A stretch of DNA of 11,241 nt, taken from the NCBI GenBank assembly GCA_045577075.1, contig JAZNHR010000050.1:1-11241 (forward strand). The letters are read 5' to 3'. This stretch comes from SIG447 sp045577075 (GTDB lineage: Bacteria > Bacillota > Clostridia > UMGS1883 > UMGS1540). Below are positions 1 through 5,557 of this stretch, piece after piece. Position 1 is the stretch's first letter; each line of letters starts with the position of its first letter. The notes under the pieces are model-generated. The model made no database searches and had not been told where the DNA came from. It was given only the letters and a program-made list of their open reading frames with translations. The translations under genes were made by a program, and so were the position numbers.

Positions 1-230
1 ACGTGATAGTCCATAAGCTCTTCGACAAGAACTTTAAACAAATCTTCTTTTGAGTGAAAATAATACGTTATATTACCTATCTTAACGCCGGAATCCGCCT
101 CAATCATTTTGAAAGTTGTTTTTGTATATCCATTTTCAAGAAAAAGTTTTGTTGCGGAACGGATAATACTGATTTCTGTTTCCGTATAGGGCGCCAATCG
201 GCCGTGCCTACGCACAATGCTATTTATCAA
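1..230 (-). CDS. TetR/AcrR-family transcriptional repressor, N-terminal part (runs off window)
   Basis: The visible 76 residues form the DNA-binding domain of a TetR-family regulator; the ligand-binding C-terminal domain lies outside the window. A helix around residues 17-32 (ending ATKLFLENGY) leads into the helix-turn-helix at about 39-59, which ends in ITYYFHSKEDLF, the family's typical Y-Y-F-x-S/N-K-E-x-L ending of the recognition region. I chose the TTG at 230-228 as start because GGAGG lies 7 bases upstream on the minus strand. No ATG is available before residue 42, which is inside the domain. A consensus promoter and a perfect palindrome sit directly upstream, so the gene is probably autorepressed. 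The inducer and targets cannot be told from this fragment. Family assignment is firm; start codon is likely. Confidence 0.88.
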   Translation of the reverse strand, partial: MINSIVRRHGRLAPYTETEISIIRSATKLFLENGYTKTTFKMIEADSGVKIGNITYYFHSKEDLFKVLVEELMDYH

Positions 231-251
231 ACCACCACCTCCAAACGCATC

Positions 252-265
252 TAGTATGCATACTA
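252..265. promoter_or_regulatory. Palindromic operator, probable TetR autoregulatory site
   Basis: TAGTATGCATACTA is a perfect 14-bp palindrome. After one mismatch per side, the outer AT/AT pairs continue the symmetry (249-268). It abuts the -10 box and covers the expected transcription start of the adjacent TetR-family gene. This placement is typical of TetR self-repression. Binding by this protein is inferred from position only. Confidence 0.7.
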
Positions 266-294
266 AATATATCATAAATACATCTGGTTGTCAA
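266..294 (-). promoter_or_regulatory. Sigma-A promoter of the TetR-family gene
   Basis: On the minus strand TTGACA (294-289) is followed by a 17-base spacer and TATATT (271-266). This is a near-consensus housekeeping promoter. Transcription would start inside or just beyond the palindrome at 252-265 and run into the TTG start at 230. Confidence 0.8.
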
Positions 295-384
295 CGGTTT
301 TTGTTACTTTATTGAAATATTTCTTTTACATAAATAAACATACAAAAATTTCAGGGAAAAAGGGCCCTTCTCGCAGCGCCGCAC

Positions 385-410
385 AAAAAAGAGCCCGGAA
401 AATCGGGCCC
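385..410 (-). terminator. Rho-independent terminator of the perR-rubrerythrin operon
   Basis: Just after the rubrerythrin stop, arms 391-397 and 404-410 pair over 7 bp (one G-T pair) with a 6-base loop. On the minus strand the hairpin is followed by six Ts (390-385). The remaining sequence up to the divergent TetR-gene promoter, about 295-384, is AT-rich and holds no gene that I can support. Confidence 0.85.
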
Positions 411-423
411 TTTCCATTTCTGA

Positions 424-966
424 TTAACCGAAGTATCTCTTGAGAAGTCCTTCAAATGCTTTTCCATGTCTTGCCTCGTCCCTCGCCATTTCATGGACAG
501 TGTCATGAATAGCGTCAAGGTTCAGTTCCTTTGCACGCTTTGCAAGGTCAAATTTGCCCTGGGTTGCGCCGTTTTCGGCGTCAATGCGAAGTTCGAGATT
601 TTTCTTAGTGCTGTCGGTTACGACTTCGCCGAGAAGTTCTGCAAACTTTGCCGCGTGTTCTGCTTCTTCATACGCCGCCTTTTCCCAGTAAAGACCGATT
701 TCCGGATAGCCTTCGCGGTGGGCAACTCTTGCCATGGCGAGATACATACCGACTTCTGTGCATTCGCCCGTAAAGTTCATGCGAAGCCCTTCAATGATTT
801 CCGGGTCTACGCCTTTCGCTACGCCGACAATATGTTCTGCAGCCCAGGTCTTTTCCCCTGCCTGCTCTGAAAACTTAGAGGCCGGAGCCTTGCACTGGGG
901 GCAAGCGGCAGGGGCTTCGTTTCCTTCATGTACATAACCACAGATTGCGCATACAAACTTTTTCAT
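424..966 (-). CDS. Reverse rubrerythrin (rubredoxin domain first), peroxide reductase
   Basis: This 180-residue cytoplasmic protein has an N-terminal rubredoxin-like domain followed by a ferritin-like di-iron domain, the reverse of classical rubrerythrin. The iron ligands are C6-x2-C9 and C22-x2-C25. The di-iron helices carry E68/E71, E101-x2-H104 (EEAEH), E131 and E164-x2-H167 (DEARH). Reverse rubrerythrins of clostridia reduce hydrogen peroxide to water with electrons from NADH through an oxidoreductase and rubredoxin, protecting anaerobes in air. The start has GGAGG upstream with good spacing. It lies 32 bases after perR with no promoter or terminator seen between, so the two are most likely co-transcribed and peroxide-induced. 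Length and ligand set are complete. Family assignment is very secure; the electron donor is not encoded here. Confidence 0.95.
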   Translation of the reverse strand: MKKFVCAICGYVHEGNEAPAACPQCKAPASKFSEQAGEKTWAAEHIVGVAKGVDPEIIEGLRMNFTGECTEVGMYLAMARVAHREGYPEIGLYWEKAAYEEAEHAAKFAELLGEVVTDSTKKNLELRIDAENGATQGKFDLAKRAKELNLDAIHDTVHEMARDEARHGKAFEGLLKRYFG

Positions 967-998
967 AAATTCATTCCTCCAAAAATTCTAAATTCTTT

Positions 999-1382
999 TT
1001 ATTTTGTTCCCGTACAGGACGGGCATTTGCCATAGAATAAAAGAGAGTGGCTTTCAATTTCACAGCCGCTTTCCCTGCCGGCATCGGCATTTAAATCGGG
1101 CGCATAGGGAAGGGGCATATCCACCACGGCGCCGCATGTGTGGCAAGCGAGATGATAGTGGGGGGCACTAAAGCCGTCAAACCGGTCCTTACTTTGCCCG
1201 ACGTCCAGCTTTAAAATCACACCTTCCTCTGCAAGGCGGGCAAGGTTTCGGTACACGGTGCCGAGGCTTACATTCGGCATCTTCTCCCGCATCCGGGCAT
1301 ACACCCAGTCCGCATCCGGGTGGCAGGTGGTGCCACGAAGAATTTCCAGCAAAAGCTCCCGTTGGCGACTTCGTTTTTGCAT
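999..1382 (-). CDS. perR: PerR-type peroxide-sensing Fur-family repressor
   Basis: This 127-residue protein has a winged helix (about residues 5-65, with SLGTVYRNLARL as recognition helix) and a C-terminal dimerisation/metal domain. The structural zinc site is C80-x2-C83 and C120-x2-C123. By spacing from the first CxxC, the five regulatory metal ligands of Bacillus PerR (H37, D85, H91, H93, D104) map to H21, D69, H75, H77 and D88. The Asp at the last position favours PerR over Fur, Zur or Nur. I chose the ATG at 1382, which has GGAGGTGG four bases upstream; a longer frame from 1457 would begin upstream of the promoter -35 box and is rejected. The next gene encodes reverse rubrerythrin, the expected target. 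Iron-catalysed histidine oxidation by peroxide is the known family mechanism. Confidence 0.9.
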   Translation of the reverse strand: MQKRSRQRELLLEILRGTTCHPDADWVYARMREKMPNVSLGTVYRNLARLAEEGVILKLDVGQSKDRFDGFSAPHYHLACHTCGAVVDMPLPYAPDLNADAGRESGCEIESHSLLFYGKCPSCTGTK

Positions 1383-1410
1383 CTGTCCACCTCCTAAATA
1401 AAAATGATAA

Positions 1411-1425
1411 CTATTACTATTATTA
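1411..1425. promoter_or_regulatory. Per-box-like operator at the perR promoter
   Basis: CTATTACTATTATTA matches the Bacillus Per-box consensus TTATAATnATTATAA at 10 of 14 defined positions. It touches the -10 box and covers the likely transcription start. This fits repression of perR and rubrerythrin by PerR itself. The match is imperfect, and the region is AT-rich enough that the exact register is uncertain. Confidence 0.6.
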
Positions 1426-1453
1426 GTATACGATAGAAAACAAGAATTGTCAA
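1425..1453 (-). promoter_or_regulatory. Sigma-A promoter of perR-rubrerythrin
   Basis: On the minus strand TTGACA (1453-1448), a 17-base spacer and TATACT (1430-1425) make a near-consensus promoter. It reads into perR at 1382 and, with no terminator between, on into rubrerythrin. Confidence 0.85.
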
Positions 1454-1554
1454 GCATTTTATAAAAAAATTTTTATTTTTTTCAAAAAGTGCGAAAAAAC
1501 GGCGATTTTGCGAGAATAAAATGAACAAAGGTCGCGCCTGCTTTAAAAAAATTG

Positions 1555-1567
1555 GTATAAATTATAC
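1555..1567. promoter_or_regulatory. Upstream palindrome at the oxoamine-synthase promoter
   Basis: GTATAAATTATAC is a perfect 13-bp palindrome (6+1+6) ending 16 bases before the -35 box at 1584. It shares the left arm TGGTATAA with a second inverted repeat at 1606-1619, about five helical turns downstream. It could be an upstream operator, or TGGTATAAAT could serve as an extended -10 of a second promoter. The rest of 1458-1554 is A/T-rich with no gene supported. Confidence 0.4.
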
Positions 1568-1583
1568 ATTTTTTGAAATAAAT

Positions 1584-1613
1584 TTGACGGGGCACGGCAG
1601 AAAATGGTATAAT
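1584..1613 (+). promoter_or_regulatory. Promoter of the oxoamine synthase-exporter-ddh operon
   Basis: TTGACG (1584-1589), an 18-base spacer and a perfect TATAAT (1608-1613) preceded by TGG, an extended -10. The start codon follows at 1637 with AAGGAG at 1622-1627. Confidence 0.85.
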
Positions 1614-1619
1614 AATACC
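1606..1619. promoter_or_regulatory. Inverted repeat over the -10 box
   Basis: GGTAT-AATA-ATACC is an inverted repeat with perfect 5-bp arms that contains the -10 hexamer. Its left half TGGTATAA also occurs in the palindrome at 1555-1567. A repressor bound here would block transcription directly. Because -10 boxes are AT-rich, chance symmetry is possible. Confidence 0.4.
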
Positions 1620-1636
1620 TTAAGGAGTGATAAAAT

Positions 1637-2815
1637 ATGTCATTATTCGATAAGTGCGACGCATTTACCCTCGCACGAGATTTTCGCGAAAAAGGCATCT
1701 ACCCCTATTTTCATTATTTAGAATCCAGACAGGACACAGAGGTTGTTATGGAAGGCAAGCGGCGGATTATGCTGGGCTCCAATAACTATCTGGGTCTTAC
1801 CGTGCACCCTGAGGTACAGGCAGCCGCCGTGGAAGCTGCAAAGGCGTACGGCACGGGCTGCTCCGGCTCCCGCTTTTTAAACGGGACGCTGAAAATGCAT
1901 CTGGAGCTGGAAGAAGCATTGGCTAAGTATATTGGCAAGGAAGCGGCGATGACGTTTTCCACGGGATTTCAGTCTAATCTCGGGATTATTAGCGCCATTG
2001 CCGGCAGAAATGACTATATTCTCTGCGACAGGGAAAACCACGCCAGTATTTATGACGCTTGCCGTCTAAGCTATGCGACGCTGGTGCGCTATAAGCATAA
2101 CGATATGGAGGACCTTGAAAAGCATCTGCGCGAAATTCCGAAGGATGCAGGCAAGCTGATTGTTACCGATGGCGTTTTCAGCATGAGTGGTGAAATCTGT
2201 AACCTGCCGGAAATTGTACGCCTTGCGAAACAATACGACGCCGCTACCATGGTAGACGATGCCCACGGTTTTGGCGTTTTAGGAAGAGGCGGCAGAGGTA
2301 CGGCAGACCATTTTGGCCTTACCGATGAAGTGGATATTATTATGGGAACGTTCTCAAAGTCCCTTGCAAGCCTTGGCGGCTACATGGTGGCAAGCGAGCG
2401 TGTGGTGGACTATACGCGCCATAATTCCCGTCCCTTTATTTTTAGTGCGTCCATTCCCCCTGCCCAGTGTGCGGCGGCGAAGGCGGCGCTTTCCGTTATC
2501 GAAAAAGAGCCGGAGAGAGTGGAAAAACTCCAAAATCTCGGCGCGTATATGCGCGCAGGCCTCAAAGCGCGCGGTCTTAAAATTAAAGAGGCGGAAACGC
2601 CCATCGTGCCGATTTATACATATGATATGGAAGACACGCTTATTATCAATAATTTAATTTACGACAAGGGCGTATTTGTAAATCCCGTTTTGCCCCCGGC
2701 AACACCGCCGGGAGAATGCCTCCTGCGCACGAGCCTTATGGCAACCCATACGGAAGCACTTCTGGACGAGGCGATGGACATTATTAAGGAAGTGATGGAC
2801 GCGTATGCGCGGTAG
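1637..2815 (+). CDS. PLP-dependent alpha-oxoamine synthase (serine palmitoyltransferase/KBL-like)
   Basis: This 392-residue, fold-type I PLP enzyme belongs to the family that condenses an amino acid with an acyl-CoA (KBL, AONS/BioF, ALAS, SPT). Visible motifs: GSNNYLGL (47-54), GSRFLNGT (77-84), H135 in ENHAS (PLP-ring stacking), DDAHGFGVLG (207-216) with the PLP-binding Asp and His, and GTFSKSLASLGG (237-248) with K241 as the Schiff-base lysine. The N-terminal GIYPYFHYLES and C-terminal SLMATHT stretches resemble, from memory, bacterial serine palmitoyltransferases of Bacteroides more than E. coli Kbl or BioF. No biotin genes or threonine dehydrogenase are nearby, so BioF and Kbl roles have no support from context. 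It is first in an operon with an exporter and ddh. The family is certain; substrate and acyl-CoA are open. Confidence 0.9.
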   Translation: MSLFDKCDAFTLARDFREKGIYPYFHYLESRQDTEVVMEGKRRIMLGSNNYLGLTVHPEVQAAAVEAAKAYGTGCSGSRFLNGTLKMHLELEEALAKYIGKEAAMTFSTGFQSNLGIISAIAGRNDYILCDRENHASIYDACRLSYATLVRYKHNDMEDLEKHLREIPKDAGKLIVTDGVFSMSGEICNLPEIVRLAKQYDAATMVDDAHGFGVLGRGGRGTADHFGLTDEVDIIMGTFSKSLASLGGYMVASERVVDYTRHNSRPFIFSASIPPAQCAAAKAALSVIEKEPERVEKLQNLGAYMRAGLKARGLKIKEAETPIVPIYTYDMEDTLIINNLIYDKGVFVNPVLPPATPPGECLLRTSLMATHTEALLDEAMDIIKEVMDAYAR

Positions 2816-3692
2816 GAAATTACGGGCAAACTTGCTCCTGGTGCTGACGGCATTTATATGGGGCATGGCGTTTGTAGCACAAAGCCGTGGCATGGAAAGC
2901 TGCGGTCCCTTCCTTTTTAACGGGGTACGGAGCCTTCTCGGCGGGGCAGTGCTCCTGCCGGTGATTGCCCTTCTTGATAGTAAAATGACGGCAGAGATGC
3001 GACAGACAAAATGGCCTTTCCTTGGCGGGCTGTGCTGCGGTGCGGTACTGTTTATCGCGTCCTCTCTCCAGCAAATCGGGATTATAGATTCCGGTGCAGG
3101 CAAGGCAGGATTTATTACGGCATTATATGTGGTGCTGGTGCCGGTCTTTAGCCTCGTTTTGGGGAAAAGAGCCACACTTGTGACGTGGCTGAGCACAGGA
3201 ATTGCTGTTTTCGGCATGTACCTTCTTTGTATGGACGGGGCATCCCTTTCCGTGCAAACGAGCGATTTACTGCTGCTTGGATGCGCGGCGGTGTTTGCGG
3301 TGCATATCATGGTCATTGACCGGTTTGCCCCAAAGGTGGACTGCGTGCGTATGGCGTGCATACAGTTTTTTGTGGCAGGGATTTTATCTCTTATTACCGC
3401 TTTTTTTACAGAAGACATACAAATAGGCTTTGTTTTAGATGCCGCGGTGCCGATTTTATACACCGGTATCCTTTCCAGCGGCGTTGCCTATACCCTGCAG
3501 ATTGTGGCACAAAAGGATACGGACCCCACGAGTGCGGCGCTGATTTGCAGTTTGGAGTCCGTCTTTGCCCTGATTGGCGGCTGGCTTCTCATGGGCGAAG
3601 GGTTTTCAGGCAGAGAGCTTTGGGGGTGCGCGCTGACGTTTGGCGCAATCCTTTTATCCCAATTGCCCATATTTCAATATAGAAAGGTTTGA
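2805..3692 (+). CDS. EamA/DMT-superfamily transporter (10 TM)
   Basis: This 295-residue integral membrane protein has two EamA repeats (about residues 8-143 and 152-290) and about ten hydrophobic segments, the usual plan of drug/metabolite transporters. The N-terminal NLLLVLTAFIWGMAFVAQ is a typical first helix of the family. The repeat-2 signature region is PTSAALICSLESVFALIGGW. Relatives export amino acids and other small metabolites, usually out of the cell. The start overlaps the end of the upstream synthase gene by 11 bases, and ddh begins 5 bases after its stop, so translation is probably coupled. The context suggests export of an amino-acid-derived compound, but the substrate cannot be read from the sequence. 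Confidence 0.9.
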   Translation: MRGRKLRANLLLVLTAFIWGMAFVAQSRGMESCGPFLFNGVRSLLGGAVLLPVIALLDSKMTAEMRQTKWPFLGGLCCGAVLFIASSLQQIGIIDSGAGKAGFITALYVVLVPVFSLVLGKRATLVTWLSTGIAVFGMYLLCMDGASLSVQTSDLLLLGCAAVFAVHIMVIDRFAPKVDCVRMACIQFFVAGILSLITAFFTEDIQIGFVLDAAVPILYTGILSSGVAYTLQIVAQKDTDPTSAALICSLESVFALIGGWLLMGEGFSGRELWGCALTFGAILLSQLPIFQYRKV

Positions 3693-3697
3693 TACAC

Positions 3698-4666
3698 ATG
3701 ATTCGAATTGGTATTTACGGGTACGGGAATTTAGGCCGTGGCGTGGAAAGCGCCGTCAGCCAAAATCCCGACATGGAGCTTGTGGGCGTATTTACACGCC
3801 GCGACCCTGACAAGGTAAAGGCAAAAGCCCCCGTGTATCGCGCGGAGGACGCCCTTTCCATGCAGGATAAAATTGACGTTATGATTCTCTGCGGCGGCAG
3901 TGCCACGGATTTACCGGTGCAAACGCCTCGTCTTGCGGAATATTTTAACGTTGTAGACAGCTTTGACACCCATGCGAAAATTCCTGCCCATTTTGCAAAT
4001 GTAGACGAACAGGCGAAAAAGGGCGGAAAAGTAGGGATTATTTCTGTGGGCTGGGACCCGGGGCTCTTTTCCTTAAACCGCCTTTATGCAGGTGCCGTTT
4101 TACCTGAGGGAAAGGATTACACCTTCTGGGGCAAGGGCGTAAGCCAGGGCCATTCCGACGCAATTCGAAGAATCGAAGGCGTTTTGGATGCAAGACAGTA
4201 TACTGTGCCGGTGGAAAAGGCACTCTCTGCCGTGCGAAGCGGAGAAAACCCCACGCTTACCACGCGGGAAAAGCACACACGGGAATGCTTTGTGGTAGCG
4301 GCAGACGGGGCTGACAAGGCAAGAATTGAAAAAGAAATCAAGGAAATGCCGAACTACTTTGCCGATTACGATACGACTGTACACTTTATTTCCATGGAAG
4401 AACTGCAGGAAAAGCACAGCGGGCTGCCCCACGGCGGCGTTGTGATTCGCACGGGAAAAACCGGGGACGGCGCAAAGCACACGATTGAATACGCTTTAAA
4501 GCTGGAATCAAACCCTGCGTTTACCTCCTCCGTCCTTTGTGCGTATGCAAGGGCGGCGGCGAGACTGGAAAAGGAAGGCGCGAAGGGGTGTAAAACTGTT
4601 CTTGATATTCCCCCTGCATATCTTTCCATGCAGGATGGTGAAACACTTCGGGCGACATTACTATAA
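3698..4666 (+). CDS. ddh: meso-Diaminopimelate D-dehydrogenase
   Basis: This 322-residue cytoplasmic NADP(H) enzyme makes meso-diaminopimelate in one step from tetrahydrodipicolinate and ammonia (EC 1.4.1.16), supplying lysine and peptidoglycan. The Rossmann motif GYGNLG is at 7-12. Substrate-site stretches include SFDTH (88-92), GWDPGLFS (118-125), FWGKGVSQGHSDA (143-155), R195 in the HTRECFVV stretch and PHGG (244-247). These match the Corynebacterium glutamicum enzyme closely from memory, and the length is typical. I chose the ATG at 3698; the in-frame TTG at 3689 would sit only two bases after the AAAGG ribosome site. It is third in the operon, 5 bases after the exporter, and followed by a terminator hairpin. 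Ddh is found in relatively few bacteria. The assignment is very secure. Confidence 0.96.
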   Translation: MIRIGIYGYGNLGRGVESAVSQNPDMELVGVFTRRDPDKVKAKAPVYRAEDALSMQDKIDVMILCGGSATDLPVQTPRLAEYFNVVDSFDTHAKIPAHFANVDEQAKKGGKVGIISVGWDPGLFSLNRLYAGAVLPEGKDYTFWGKGVSQGHSDAIRRIEGVLDARQYTVPVEKALSAVRSGENPTLTTREKHTRECFVVAADGADKARIEKEIKEMPNYFADYDTTVHFISMEELQEKHSGLPHGGVVIRTGKTGDGAKHTIEYALKLESNPAFTSSVLCAYARAAARLEKEGAKGCKTVLDIPPAYLSMQDGETLRATLL

Positions 4667-4670
4667 AAAT

Positions 4671-4698
4671 AGGCAGAACGAAACTTTTCGTTCTGCCT
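4671..4698. terminator. Bidirectional hairpin terminator between ddh and trmO
   Basis: Arms AGGCAGAACGAA (4671-4682) and TTCGTTCTGCCT (4687-4698) pair perfectly over 12 bp around a 4-base loop. On the plus strand GATTTTAT follows; on the minus strand ATTTTTAT follows, which is the stronger T-tract. It sits between convergent genes, right after the ddh stop and just past the trmO stop, so it can end both transcripts. Confidence 0.85.
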
Positions 4699-4702
4699 GA
4701 TT

Positions 4703-5383
4703 TTATAGTGTATCCACTTGGCAAACATGCACTGTGCCGTTTTCTACGGTAAAATGAATATCCCAGCTTGCGTACTGCATGGCATAAACGCGCGCAGGGT
4801 CATCCTGATAGGAGGGACGTGGGTCCTCGGCAAGGCAGGCAATAACCGCCTCCTGTTTTTCGGGGTCGATTTTAGAGAGGAGTGGGGGCGGAAAGTCTAC
4901 CGAAAGGCGGTAAGCATGCGCCTCGTCCGCGTAGCTACCCAGGGCATCGGGATGGCAGTCGACACCGGGAAGGTAGGGCTTTATGTCAAAAATGGGTGTG
5001 CCGCAAAGAAGGTCCACACCGCCTACATGGAGAACGTGTCCTTCCTCTTCCGTCTTTTCCACCGATAAAAGCCGTACAGAAGAGAGCCCGATGGGATTGG
5101 GACGATAGGGGGAACGGCTGGCAAATACCCCCACGCGGCAGTTTCCGCCTAGGCGCGGCGGCCGCACCGTGGGCGACCAGCTTTCCCGATGGGCTTTTGA
5201 AAAATCGAACAGCAGCCAAAGGTGGGAAAACGCCTCGATGCCCCGAAGGGATTCGGGGGAGCGGTATTCGGGCAAAAATACAATGCGGCCCAAAAGGGAC
5301 GGCACTCTGCCCGCCTGCCGGGGAATTCCGAATTTTTCTTTAAAATCTGTTTCAATATAGGCGATGGGTTTTACCGAAACCAT
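4703..5383 (-). CDS. trmO: tRNA-Thr (m6t6A37) methyltransferase TrmO (TsaA/UPF0066 family)
   Basis: This 226-residue protein matches the TrmO/YaeB family. From S-adenosylmethionine these enzymes methylate the N6 of t6A37 in tRNA-Thr to m6t6A, which helps decoding. The N-terminal beta-barrel MTase domain (about 1-145) carries SRSPYRPNPIGLS (89-101) and DIKPYLPG (133-140). The C-terminal domain has the family segment EDPRPSYQ (186-193). An in-frame ATG at 5407 exists, but it lies upstream of the expected transcription start and has no ribosome site. The ATG at 5383 has GGAG seven bases upstream and is chosen. The gene is single-cistron, with a consensus promoter, and convergent with ddh. Family confidence is high; the specific tRNA target is assumed from E. 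coli TrmO. Confidence 0.93.
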   Translation of the reverse strand: MVSVKPIAYIETDFKEKFGIPRQAGRVPSLLGRIVFLPEYRSPESLRGIEAFSHLWLLFDFSKAHRESWSPTVRPPRLGGNCRVGVFASRSPYRPNPIGLSSVRLLSVEKTEEEGHVLHVGGVDLLCGTPIFDIKPYLPGVDCHPDALGSYADEAHAYRLSVDFPPPLLSKIDPEKQEAVIACLAEDPRPSYQDDPARVYAMQYASWDIHFTVENGTVHVCQVDTL

Positions 5384-5409
5384 AGGCGTTCTCCTTTTCT
5401 TTTGCATTT

Positions 5410-5438
5410 ATTATATCCTTTTCCCAAACGGGTGTCAA
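5410..5438 (-). promoter_or_regulatory. Consensus sigma-A promoter of trmO
   Basis: On the minus strand TTGACA (5438-5433), a 17-base spacer and TATAAT (5415-5410): a perfect match at both hexamers. Transcription should begin near 5403, which fixes the trmO start at 5383 rather than 5407. Confidence 0.9.
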
Positions 5439-5462
5439 GGGGGCGCAAAAGTTTGATGTGTG

Positions 5463-5479
5463 TACGAAAATAATTCGTA
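5463..5479. promoter_or_regulatory. Inverted repeat, candidate operator upstream of the sugar operon
   Basis: TACGAA-AATAA-TTCGTA has perfect 6-bp arms with a 5-bp spacer. It lies between the divergent trmO and kinase promoters, centred 28 bases before the centre of a second repeat of the same geometry. It could bind a LacI-, GntR- or similar dimeric regulator. No regulator gene is visible in the operon. Confidence 0.5.
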
Positions 5480-5490
5480 GATAAAACGAA

Positions 5491-5507
5491 GCAAAGCTTG
5501 ACTTTGC
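5491..5507. promoter_or_regulatory. Inverted repeat over the -35 box of the sugar operon
   Basis: GCAAAG-CTTGA-CTTTGC has perfect 6-bp arms with a 5-bp spacer and overlaps the -35 hexamer (5498-5503). A protein bound here would compete with RNA polymerase, so it is a candidate repressor site. Its arm sequence differs from the repeat at 5463-5479, so one protein need not bind both. Confidence 0.5.
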
Positions 5508-5526
5508 GATAAAGGCGATATATAAT
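5498..5526 (+). promoter_or_regulatory. Sigma-A promoter of the kinase-isomerase-ceramidase-like operon
   Basis: TTGACT (5498-5503), a 17-base spacer and TATAAT (5521-5526). It lies 31 bases before the kinase ATG at 5558, which has AAGGGG at 5546-5551. No further promoter or terminator was seen before the window end, so it probably drives the whole operon. Confidence 0.88.
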
Positions 5527-5557
5527 TAAAATAAGAAAAAGATATAAGGGGAAAAGT

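Noticed and set aside
1383..1457. N-terminal extension of PerR from an ATG at 1457
   Set aside because: That start lies upstream of the mapped -35 and -10 hexamers, while the ATG at 1382 has a strong ribosome site and gives the normal PerR start.
1458..1636. Riboswitch leader (for example lysine-type) ahead of the ddh operon
   Set aside because: The promoter is only about 24 bases from the start codon, leaving no room for a structured leader.
1521..1721. Small frame (66 residues) overlapping the oxoamine-synthase promoter and start
   Set aside because: It runs through the promoter and operators, lacks a ribosome site, and continues out of frame into a solid gene.
2654..3463. A 269-residue antisense frame over the EamA transporter
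   Set aside because: The sense strand encodes a clear ten-helix transporter; the antisense product is low-complexity and resembles no family.
4882..5343. A 153-residue plus-strand frame over trmO
   Set aside because: The minus strand has the TrmO motifs, ribosome site and consensus promoter; the plus frame is rich in Arg, Gly and Pro, typical of a shadow.
5408..5557. Catabolite-responsive element (cre, TGWAANCGNTNWCA) upstream of the kinase
   Set aside because: I looked for one because sugar operons often have it, but neither inverted repeat nor the surrounding bases fit the consensus.
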